Of a stretch of DNA of 64,000 nt, positions 1 to 7,509 are shown piece after piece. The notes under the pieces were generated by a model. That model ran no database searches, was not told where the DNA came from, and saw only the letters and a list, made by a program, of their open reading frames with translations. Within the stretch, counting starts at the first letter, position 1; each line of letters begins with the position of its first letter. Source of the DNA: Diplolepis rosae (Eukaryota > Arthropoda > Insecta > Hymenoptera > Diplolepididae); the NCBI GenBank assembly GCA_030998225.1, contig JAPYXD010000162.1, positions 98,315-162,314 on the forward strand, given 5' to 3'. The translations under genes were made by a program, and so were the position numbers.

Positions 1-103
1 TAATACAAATTGAATTTATTTAAATTAACACTGATATAAACAAGGTTAAAATTTTACAATGATTCAAACAATGGCACAGGGAATAGGTAAAGAATAGATA
101 CAT
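1..103 (-). repeat. Element A 3' LTR, internally deleted, cut by the window edge
   Basis: Positions 1-98 match 17963-18060 of the right LTR without a mismatch, then similarity stops. Read on the minus strand the internal region ends and TGTA (103-100) is followed at once by TCTATTC, as if the LTR kept its first four bases and lost about 540 bp, including the TATA box. A minus-strand AATAAA lies near positions 11-22. Since the U3 of new copies is templated from the 3' LTR, progeny would lack a promoter. A collapsed assembly is the alternative. Confidence 0.75.
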
Positions 104-428
104 TGAATTTCTATTTCTCACGTAATAACCAACATTCATTACGGGGTCTCTTTTACAATTTGTATTTTTTGCATTTGACTATTTGATTCCAATATCGATT
201 TTTTTTGATGTCATAAAAATTTATATTATCTAAATATTATAATTTTTTTTTGTTATAAATAATTACATAGTTTTTTTTTGAAACAGTATGAACTTAACAT
301 AAGGTTACATATGATTTTTTCTTATATAACTAAATACATCAATAATTTTTATTTCATATTCGTAAATTATAAATATCATGTAATATAATAATATATAAAA
401 CTGTAACGTAATTTCATAATGTAGATTT
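104..428. other. AT-rich 3' noncoding region of element A
   Basis: This stretch lies between the last accessory ORF and the truncated LTR. I see no ORF and no convincing polypurine tract directly against the LTR. The best purine-rich stretch on the minus strand is a weak GAGAAATAGAAA near 109-124. Confidence 0.5.
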
Positions 429-878
429 TTAAGAATTATTTTTATATTTTCTATTACGTAAAGGATTGCGGCAGTTATGAGCTAAATGCCCTCTTTGAAA
501 ACACCTTTCACAAGAGTTGGTCCATTTTTGTAAGGTTTCTTTACTGATTTCATCAGTTATTTTGAAAATTCTCGTTTCTGGGATTAAGCTTTTTTCTTTC
601 ATTTCTTCTAAAAATACATATCTTGTGGAAAGCATTTCCAAGAGTTTAGATGCTGCATTTTGCTTTGCAGACTTTTTTTGAGGGGCTGGTTCCCCAATAC
701 AAGAGAAAGTTATTTTATTTTTAAAGATTTCGCAAGTTGCTTGGAATGGTGGCAGTTCTTGGTGTTTTCCAAGCGATTTTACAATATATGAAGGTTCGGA
801 GAAATCATACTCAATGCTTATCTCGTTTAAAACTTGTACAGCAGTGCCTTTCGATAGGTCTCTTGTCTGCAAGGCCAT
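429..878 (-). CDS. Accessory protein: dsRNA-binding domain plus CCHC zinc knuckle
   Basis: 149 aa. Residues about 11-85 match a double-stranded RNA-binding domain: a helix with a V-x-LNEI start, a P-x-Y strand, the GKHQELPPF segment, and the C-terminal helix motif KKSAKQNAASKLLEML that normally contacts the dsRNA major groove. Near the C terminus (about 122-136) is a retroviral-type zinc knuckle, C-x2-C-x4-H-x4-C. The start is the ATG at 878. A 3' splice site (TTCTTTTGCAG, CAG at 891-889) lies 10 nt upstream, so the ORF is probably expressed from a spliced subgenomic RNA. dsRBDs are known in several viral suppressors of RNA silencing. By inference this protein shields element RNA from Dicer. 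It is one of three dsRBD ORFs in the element, and the fusion to a zinc knuckle suggests recruitment of a Gag nucleocapsid piece. Confidence 0.85.
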   Translation of the reverse strand: MALQTRDLSKGTAVQVLNEISIEYDFSEPSYIVKSLGKHQELPPFQATCEIFKNKITFSCIGEPAPQKKSAKQNAASKLLEMLSTRYVFLEEMKEKSLIPETRIFKITDEISKETLQKWTNSCERCFQRGHLAHNCRNPLRNRKYKNNS

Positions 879-1238
879 TGTTTTTGATCTGCAAAAGAAT
901 TACCTGTTTGAGTTGATGATTGAATTTATTGAAATTCTAAAGTTAGTTAGTTTTTTTGTAATAATTTTGTGTTTGTTGATATATTCACTTTCCGCGTTTC
1001 CTAACTCAAAGAGATATTTCATGCAGAGAAAACAGTGGTCCGTTTTTTAGAATATTTTAATTTATTAAGGTTTGTCGTTACATTATAGCGGTTAAGGAAG
1101 AAGTAGTGGTGTATATGAAATATGATTTTAAACAACGAATAAAAATTAAAAGGGAAAATTTTTTAACAAAAGTTACTAATAGATATTGTTTATATTTAGA
1201 AAAAAGAATAATAAAAAATATGTTTTGATTTATTATTT
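879..1238. other. Spacer with 3' splice site, no gene
   Basis: This stretch contains the polypyrimidine tract and CAG (891-889) serving the ORF at 429-878. The rest is AT-rich with no supported ORF. A short plus-strand reading frame here has no recognisable features. Confidence 0.5.
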
Positions 1239-1670
1239 TTATTCGTCGTTGTTATAAATAATAGTCGATGCTTCGGAATCGACGTCGTTATACAGTGCTT
1301 CTTGTTGGTATAAATGAATTACACGTTCGGCACAAGTTACACATAAATCTGCTCTTTGCCGCATGTAAAAAATTTGTGTATTGCAAATGGAGCAGTCGAG
1401 GCTAGATAGTTTTAATGTACAATATAAGTCTTTAGTAACTATGTGGTCTATTCGGACGGGTAATGTTACTTCGGTTTCGAAAAAGCTGAGTTCTGTCATC
1501 CAACAATCCTCGCAAACAAGTTTTTTTTCGAGAACATTCATGTAAAAATTCTCGACCAGGGTTGTGCAGCAGTATTCTGACCATAATTGATTTTCAAAAT
1601 ACGGCTGAACATCCTGCTCGCTTGCTCGAACTTCTTCTGCTTCGATTGTTTCGATTTCTTGGGGCAGCAT
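1239..1670 (-). CDS. Cys-rich putative zinc-binding accessory protein 1
   Basis: 143 aa of unknown function. Three C-x2-C pairs are visible: CEDC (about 53-56), CSIC (about 94-97) and CVTC (about 110-113), with a basic YMRQRADLC stretch leading into the last pair. The ends are acidic. It is clearly paralogous to the neighbouring ORF at 1810-2217, which has the same spacing of Cys pairs and the same R-x-A-D-C-x2-C ending. Folding around two zinc ions is likely. I do not recognise a family. The ATG at 1670 follows a splice acceptor (CCCCAACAG, CAG at 1677-1675) by 4 nt. There is no signal peptide or membrane segment. The ORF is intact. Confidence 0.65.
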   Translation of the reverse strand: MLPQEIETIEAEEVRASEQDVQPYFENQLWSEYCCTTLVENFYMNVLEKKLVCEDCWMTELSFFETEVTLPVRIDHIVTKDLYCTLKLSSLDCSICNTQIFYMRQRADLCVTCAERVIHLYQQEALYNDVDSEASTIIYNNDE

Positions 1671-1809
1671 TTTTCTGTTGGGGAAATTTACAATATTTAA
1701 GGAATTTGAAATATTTGTAAAATTTACAATTTTTTAGTATTAAGGATTTTATTAAATTTAACAAAATTTTTCATGCGTGATTACATGCGTGGAAGGTAGA
1801 TATGTATAA

Positions 1810-2217
1810 TCATGCAGGGGTATTTTCTACTAGAACTTCGTTTCCTTGACTAATTTCGAATTTATAATTTAAATATTGTTCGATACATTCTCTACAATCA
1901 GCTGCTCTTTTTCGCGGAGTAATTAATAGTTCTTGACAACCGTAACAATTCATATATATGCATTCCAATTTACAAATGGAATGCCATGATGTAAAAAATT
2001 CACAGTTATTTTGAGTTTCCTGATCTAATTTCTCGAAACAGAATTGGCAATATCTTTTTGTGGTTTGGTGATTATAATATAAAAACAATGTTGAGGGTTC
2101 TAATTCGAAGCAATAACTCTGTAATAAGTGCGCGTATGCTATCGGATAGTCTTGCGGACATACACCGTCTACTGGTCCAAGATGGTTAACAATAGGTTCA
2201 CTTGGAGTTGGTATCAT
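1810..2217 (-). CDS. Cys-rich putative zinc-binding accessory protein 2
   Basis: 135 aa of unknown function, paralogue of the ORF at 1239-1670. Cys pairs are CQFC (about 57-60), CYGC (about 92-95) and CREC (about 108-111), the last preceded by a basic PRKRAAD stretch. The N-terminal third has one further Cys and no motif I recognise. Tandem duplication of one ancestral gene, followed by strong divergence outside the Cys framework, fits both proteins. The ATG at 2217 lies 3 nt after a TTTGTAG splice acceptor (TAG at 2223-2221). The conserved metal-ligand pattern and the intact frame argue that both are, or recently were, functional. Confidence 0.65.
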   Translation of the reverse strand: MIPTPSEPIVNHLGPVDGVCPQDYPIAYAHLLQSYCFELEPSTLFLYYNHQTTKRYCQFCFEKLDQETQNNCEFFTSWHSICKLECIYMNCYGCQELLITPRKRAADCRECIEQYLNYKFEISQGNEVLVENTPA

Positions 2218-2583
2218 TTTCTACAAATTGTTAGAATAGATTTATTTTATTAAGGTCTGATAAGGAGAATGAAAAATAACTTTTTGAATATATTTTCTAA
2301 TCATGCAAGGTAAAAGATTTTGCTAAAAGTATTTTACTTTCCGTCAGAAAAACAACTTTTATATTACATTTTGTTTTTTTTTTTTTTTAGTAAGAAACAT
2401 TAAAGACGTGGGTACAAAAACTGTCCTTCTGACGGTATAGGACGTTCATGCACGTGGTTTTGAGGAAGGTAAGGACGGAATGTACCTGTATCTGAAAAAA
2501 TTTCTAAGGTGACTTTGAGTCTATATATAAAAAAAAAAGGGTAAAAGGAAGATAGAATAAAGGGATGGTCAAAAGTAGAGTTA

Positions 2584-2601
2584 TGAGTCATATAAAAAAA
2601 A
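2584..2601 (+). promoter_or_regulatory. Candidate promoter of the plus-strand accessory gene (AP-1 site and TATA box)
   Basis: TGAGTCA (2584-2590, an AP-1 consensus) is followed at once by TATAAAA (2591-2597), about 100 bp before the first ATG of the spliced plus-strand gene. The arrangement would let this gene be transcribed independently of the LTR and against the main transcript. Assignment is by position and motif only. Confidence 0.4.
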
Positions 2602-2695
2602 GGTTTCGAAAAGGGATTATTTGGTACAAGGTAACAAAATTGTTCTTAGAAAATTAGTTACGGATTTTCTCTAGTTGCTGGTAAAAAAAAAGAAA

Positions 2696-4024
2696 ATGGA
2701 AGGAGGAATATGGTTAGGAGTTAGAACTTGGATTTTAAGGTTTAGTCTTGTAGATTCTTCTTTCAAGTTTGGAGCATTACGTGCGATTGAAATGGAGGAA
2801 ATTTTTGAATTGTTAAGTGAAGTTGATTTTAGTTCCGTAGAGTTTGAGCGTAGTGAAGATATAGACATAGAAAAATTGATTGAGGAAGTTAGAGATGGAA
2901 GTGTCGCGGACAGGAGTGACTATAATAATTTAATTCATGAGTTAGGTTTGATTGAAAATGACATTGAAGTGAGTAATAGAGAAGCAAGAGACAGGAGTGC
3001 TATTATAAGGGAGTTAGAGAATGTAGGTTTAGAATTTAGACATAAAAGTGGTGTAAGAGTTGAATCCGTAGAGACTGTTAATCGGAATTTAGGTCCAGTC
3101 AATGAACAAAGAATAGAGATTTTTTGTGGGGGGGTTTTAATAAAATGTCCCTTAGGCTGGAATGAATTTCCAGCTAACGAGAGGGTCACTTTGCTTAATA
3201 CTCTGAGGGAGCAACTAGCTTTTCATGGAATAGCTGGTGCTTTCTATTTGAAGAATATTTTTTATGAAGTTGATGAGAAGAATGACCTGAAGATTGTAAG
3301 TATTTAAAACGATAATTATTCTCTAATGTATATATTTGAATATTTCTTAGATATATTTATTATTTTTTATATACAGTTGGATCCGGCCAGAATTCGGTGG
3401 ATGCCTGATGGTCGGAGATTGAAGAGGGCGCTACCAAAGTTGGAGAACAACGTTCTTCAACCTCCTTTGGCATGGTCATCCAATCGTCGTATGAAAATAG
3501 AAGATTGGATAAGGCCATATTTTAAAAATCTTAGGAGTCCTTTTGTTTCCGGTGGCATGAGGTGGAAATTACAGGAAGGACGAATCGTACGAGTAAGTGT
3601 GAATGAGAGTGTTAAATTTCAGTAAGACCTAAAATTATCTCAAGATTTGTAATTATTAATTGTATTTGATTTTAGGTAGGAAGTGAGAATTTAAAGTGGA
3701 CTGGGCAGGATTCATCAATGTCCATAACTGAAAGGGATCGTATCTTCGAATACAGGGGCAAAAATATAAAGGTGCCCCTGGATTGGATGTACGTTAACCC
3801 GAGTAGGTTGAAGAAAAATAAAGCCCTGCTGAAGGTTATCTTGAAAAATCAAAGGGAGGGGGCTCCATTTATAATAAATGAGCAACGATATCGTCTGGTC
3901 AATGATGAGATTGTAGAGGTAATATTTGAAAATTCAGTCAATTTTGCTTTTGGGTACCGAGATTAAATAGTATTAATAAGAAATTTTTATTCTTTTTTAG
4001 TATTGGGACAACTGCGAGGAATGA
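2696..4024 (+). CDS. Spliced antisense accessory gene made of exon-sized repeats (four exons)
   Basis: The gene lies on the strand opposite to all other ORFs of element A. Exons: 2696-3295, 3377-3592, 3676-3918, 4001-4024. All introns are short (81-83 bp), begin GTAAGT or GTAATA, end CAG or TAG, and join in phase 0, giving about 360 aa (328 aa from the ATG at 2792). Exon 1 starts with an acidic helical part and ends with a module of the type I-x-CPLGW ... ER-x4-LL-x2-LREQL ... FYL ... YEV ... DLKI. Exons 2 and 3 each repeat this module (W ... R ... F ... W-x-L or RYRL ... IV-R/E), so exon boundaries fall on repeat boundaries. The function and family are unknown to me. Introns imply that this strand is not the packaged genome strand. 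A captured host or DNA-virus gene is possible. Confidence 0.65.
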
Positions 4025-4289
4025 TTTTTAAGATAATTTTGTACATTTAAGTTTCGTGTGATGTTTATTGGTATATTTATTGTTATTTATGTATATTGTA
4101 GTAGTAGTGTTGTATCTTTTGTAAATATTAGTTTATATAATAGTGATAATGTTTCTACGATAGTCATAGTGTGTATATTTGTTTATTTATATAGATTTAT
4201 GTATGACGATTTGTATCGGTTTTGTTATTTAATATATATTATATTTTATTCTAATCTCTGTGCAATTTATTTCAATGTGAATTTTCATA

Positions 4290-6080
4290 TTATTCGTAGT
4301 CAAAGTTAAATGTTAAGTCAGTGAGTAAAGGTTTTGTTACTGAGCTTAAAGGAGTTTTTTGTATAAGTTCTATACGTGTTGGCGTTTTGTTTATTTTTCT
4401 AGATATTTTTTGAATTTTCAATAGTAATAATCCTAAAATTGTAATCATAAGTAAAGTGATAAAGATTAGTGCTAATGTTAATTTATGTGCACTAGAAATA
4501 AAAATCGATGGAATGAATTTTTGAATGTTTGCATATTTTGTAAGGATAAAGACATGGTTTTCGAAGATTGATAATGGCATGTCTTCCTTTTGCTGAAGAA
4601 GAAGTAATACCTTTTTTAGTAAGTGAGGCTCTTGAATGGAAATATTATATAAAAATGGTGAAATTATAGCAAGGGAAGTAGTTGATTTGCTGACTGGAAT
4701 TGAATTATCCATTATATTCAAATGGTTTTGAAGATGGTAATATGGAGTTGATGAATCTAGATTGCAACCTGATTTTGTTTGCAAAATTCCTATTCCTTGG
4801 AGTGTGATTATGGTCTTAGAGTTTTTTCGACATGATAAGAAAATTTGTCGGGGGAAAATTGTTGAGTATAGCCATCCATGATGAAATTGCAATGGTGTTA
4901 GAAAGGGATATTCACTAAAACTGATGAATATTTTACACTTGTATGGTTGAGAATTTAGAAACATTGATGTTTCACAAATAGGATTGTTATCGATGTTAGA
5001 TATAGATCTTGGTGGGTGACAAAATGTTTGGAATCCATTTTGATAACATGCATTGAGGAAATTTTCATTTGTTATAAAGTATGATTGGTTATTTGAAGAA
5101 ATAGCGAGATAAGAATTTTGAGGTTTTATGTAAATAGAGGAAATTACGTCAGTATTAAAATCGAGATGTATTGGAATTGGATGTGGTTTAAATAATTGAA
5201 ATTCTTCAGCAGATGGGATTGGTATAGTCATAATAAAAATCAAGTACTTATCGAATAAGAAGTATTGTATTTTAGAAAATGGAAGGACCATAGAAAAAAG
5301 GGATGTTGAAAGGTGTGGGTCTTCTTTGTTGGATTTGAAGTCTAAGAAGGTATCAGGAAGTAGCATAGGGTGCCATAAATTAGTTGCGGCATGGGTAATA
5401 GCTTCTGTAAGTTGGTCAAGGAGTAAAAGAAAAGATTGAGAAATTTCATGCAGGTCTTTAAGCCAATTTGCTGCTAATATTCGATATAGGTGAATATTTG
5501 GATCTTTTTGAGAATTATGCCATTTTTTGTAGGTCATAATGTTGTCAAGTTTTGAAGAAAGATTTGTAACTTTTTGGAAAAATGGATTAGGAAGTAGAAA
5601 TAAATTTTCTTTGGGCCAGTAAAGGGAGGTTTCATTTCTCATTCTTAATTCTAAAAGTACTTTTTGTATCTGTTGCAAGAATGGATCATTAGTGTTAGAA
5701 ATATTCGTGATATTACGAGCTTGTCTAGATATAAATGATATTTCTTCAAGAAAATAGTTGATGCGTTGTTCTATAAAATCAAGTTGTGTCTGATGATCGT
5801 ATAAATTACAATTATTGGCAATATTTGAGAGTATGCAATATTCATATAATTTATGTGAGAAATCTATTATTTTGTATTTAAGTACGTCTGGCTGAAAGAT
5901 ATCGATATAAGATATAAAATGATATTTTTCAGAAAAAAGACGAACTTTTGAAATTGGTTCAAAATAAATCCCTGAAGAATGAGAAAATTGTGAGTCTATG
6001 AAGTATTTTTCTGCTTTGGAGAAAAGGAGTGGAATTAAAATTAAATACACTCTGGATGCTAGTTGATTAAGGAAATTCAT
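4290..6080 (-). CDS. Envelope glycoprotein 2: baculovirus F / errantivirus Env type
   Basis: 596 aa. A hydrophobic N-terminal signal (about 6-22) is followed by the GIYFEP start typical of mature errantivirus Env and baculovirus F proteins. The Cys-rich central part (about 345-465) has the family's G-W-x-Y, ...LSC and QGIGIL...GC signatures. A single membrane anchor at about 532-554 precedes a 42-residue cytoplasmic tail. An RQAR tetrapeptide near 119-122 is a weak furin-like site, but no clear hydrophobic fusion peptide follows. Several N-glycosylation sequons are visible (NIT, NIS, NET, NQS). A class I membrane-fusion role is inferred from the family. The ATG at 6080 follows a strong acceptor (TTTCTTTTTCAG, CAG at 6099-6097). 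It is the second, unrelated env of the same element and is intact end to end. Confidence 0.8.
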   Translation of the reverse strand: MNFLNQLASRVYLILIPLLFSKAEKYFIDSQFSHSSGIYFEPISKVRLFSEKYHFISYIDIFQPDVLKYKIIDFSHKLYEYCILSNIANNCNLYDHQTQLDFIEQRINYFLEEISFISRQARNITNISNTNDPFLQQIQKVLLELRMRNETSLYWPKENLFLLPNPFFQKVTNLSSKLDNIMTYKKWHNSQKDPNIHLYRILAANWLKDLHEISQSFLLLLDQLTEAITHAATNLWHPMLLPDTFLDFKSNKEDPHLSTSLFSMVLPFSKIQYFLFDKYLIFIMTIPIPSAEEFQLFKPHPIPIHLDFNTDVISSIYIKPQNSYLAISSNNQSYFITNENFLNACYQNGFQTFCHPPRSISNIDNNPICETSMFLNSQPYKCKIFISFSEYPFLTPLQFHHGWLYSTIFPRQIFLSCRKNSKTIITLQGIGILQTKSGCNLDSSTPYYHLQNHLNIMDNSIPVSKSTTSLAIISPFLYNISIQEPHLLKKVLLLLQQKEDMPLSIFENHVFILTKYANIQKFIPSIFISSAHKLTLALIFITLLMITILGLLLLKIQKISRKINKTPTRIELIQKTPLSSVTKPLLTDLTFNFDYE

Positions 6081-6139
6081 TAGGCTTCTCGGAAGGCTGA
6101 AAAAGAAAAGTAGGATTAATATTGGATAAAATAGGATGT

Positions 6140-6724
6140 TTACATATGGTTGGATTTAGGTCTAGAAGTTTTTTGGAGAAAAGGGGAAAAAAGTCTACTA
6201 AATGTTGAGGAGTTTCTTGGTGGAACTGGAGGGGGAAATTGGGTTGATTTGTCTACCTTAAAAATATTTCGTCTACGGCACTCTTTTGTAGCATGCATTT
6301 GAGTGTTACAAAATCTACAGGAATTTTCCCAAGGTATTAATTTTGGTCTTGGATCGGTTTGAATACTTTGATTTTTGGTTTTTTGCCTTTTTTTATCATC
6401 ATTATTATAAAATTTTTCGTCGCAGAGATCATATGATCTTATTAGTAGTAATAATAATTTTAAAGCTGCTCTATTTTCTGCTAATTCACTAGTAGGTCCG
6501 GCTTGTATAACGAAATGTTCATTTATATTAATTTGTGCGAGAAAAAATGAGTTTGTTTTCGAATTCGGATCAGGATAGACTGTATATTGCGGTAACGGCA
6601 GTCCATATTTTATCGTGAAGTTTCTTAAAATTTCTACATGATTTAAAAATCCCATGGAGTCTGTTCTGTATTTCTTTTTTGGGTAACTTGGTACGTGTGT
6701 AGGCTCGTCGTAGTAATGCTCCAT
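6140..6724 (-). CDS. Accessory protein: dsRNA-binding domain plus CCHC zinc knuckle (second copy)
   Basis: 194 aa. A dsRBD covers about residues 26-95: the VEILRNFTIKYG first helix, LPLPQYTV strand, and a final helix ELAENRAALKLLLLL. The usual KKxAK of the last helix is changed to SELAEN, so RNA contacts may be weakened or altered. A zinc knuckle (C-x2-C-x4-H-x4-C, about 137-151) follows, then a Pro- and Ser-rich basic tail. The order dsRBD-knuckle is the same as in the ORF at 429-878, so the two are probably paralogous. The ATG at 6722-6724 is 13 nt downstream of an acceptor (CGATTCAG, CAG at 6740-6738). The role is inferred to be binding dsRNA of the element or of the host silencing pathway. 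Confidence 0.8.
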   Translation of the reverse strand: MEHYYDEPTHVPSYPKKKYRTDSMGFLNHVEILRNFTIKYGLPLPQYTVYPDPNSKTNSFFLAQININEHFVIQAGPTSELAENRAALKLLLLLIRSYDLCDEKFYNNDDKKRQKTKNQSIQTDPRPKLIPWENSCRFCNTQMHATKECRRRNIFKVDKSTQFPPPVPPRNSSTFSRLFSPFLQKTSRPKSNHM

Positions 6725-6761
6725 TGCAGTTGATTTCCTGAATCGGTATGGAATGTTTATA

Positions 6762-7499
6762 TTAGAATTTATTGTACTGGTTGGGAGGTCTATATCCGCA
6801 TTTAAAACATTTTTTAAAGCTTTTCGTAGAGAAAGATGATGCAGTATGATTATTATTTGTTTTCATTTTATATGAATTTGTATTTTTATCACGATTGTTA
6901 TTTGAAGTAATAGGTTTTGTTATTTGGCTACTCGTTGAAGGTTTTGGATCGTTTATAGATGATTCTTGAATTGTTACATGCAAATGTTCTAGTGAGTTTA
7001 TCAAACGTAGTTCACATTTCTCGTCTTTATGCGAAAGAGAATTAATAACTTTTATGGCAGCAAAATCCTTAGCTGTTTTTATTGAGTTTGCTATTCCTAT
7101 TTGTTTAATGTTATTAATGAAACAAATTGCTATGTATGTTGAGTCTTTTGATGAGGTTTTTATTCGTAATACTGTATATTTTGGATACTCAAATTTATTT
7201 TCAGTGCAAATTTCGTTTAATTTTTTGCAATTTTTACTAATAGAGTTTGGTTGGACGTTATGATTTGTTTCCTTTGATTCATTAATTAAGGCATTATATA
7301 AATTTTGTGCTACCTTTTGCTTTACATTTTCTTTATCTTTGCCACTATTCATTATTATATAATTTTTATATTGTAAATTAACGTGAAATAGACATTCATT
7401 ATTATTGGTTTGTTCAATGAGTATCTCATAAATCAGGGGTGGATCTCCTCTTTGTTGAATAATTTTGTTTAGTAAGGTTGTAAAAGGAACATGCGACAT
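6762..7499 (-). CDS. Accessory protein with two dsRNA-binding domains
   Basis: 245 aa. dsRBD 1 spans about residues 4-73 (FTTLLNKIIQQRG ... YEILIEQ ... KQKVAQNLYNALIN). dsRBD 2 spans about 88-158 (KKLNEICTENKFEYPKY ... KTAKDFAAIKVINSL). A Ser/Thr/Asn-rich linker follows, and the C terminus has only the first half of a zinc knuckle (CFKC, about 232-235) before the stop, so the knuckle is lost or truncated compared with the two sister ORFs. The ATG at 7499 sits 1 nt after a CTTCAG acceptor (CAG at 7503-7501). Tandem dsRBDs are typical of host RNAi cofactors such as R2D2 and Loquacious, which suggests competition with those proteins. That is inference from architecture, since both domains are diverged. 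Confidence 0.75.
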   Translation of the reverse strand: MSHVPFTTLLNKIIQQRGDPPLIYEILIEQTNNNECLFHVNLQYKNYIIMNSGKDKENVKQKVAQNLYNALINESKETNHNVQPNSISKNCKKLNEICTENKFEYPKYTVLRIKTSSKDSTYIAICFINNIKQIGIANSIKTAKDFAAIKVINSLSHKDEKCELRLINSLEHLHVTIQESSINDPKPSTSSQITKPITSNNNRDKNTNSYKMKTNNNHTASSFSTKSFKKCFKCGYRPPNQYNKF

Positions 7500-7509
7500 T
7501 CTGAAGATG

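Noticed and set aside
814..1050. Plus-strand frame opposite the dsRBD ORF and its leader
   Set aside because: Overlaps the well-supported minus-strand dsRBD coding region and has no domain, promoter or splice support.
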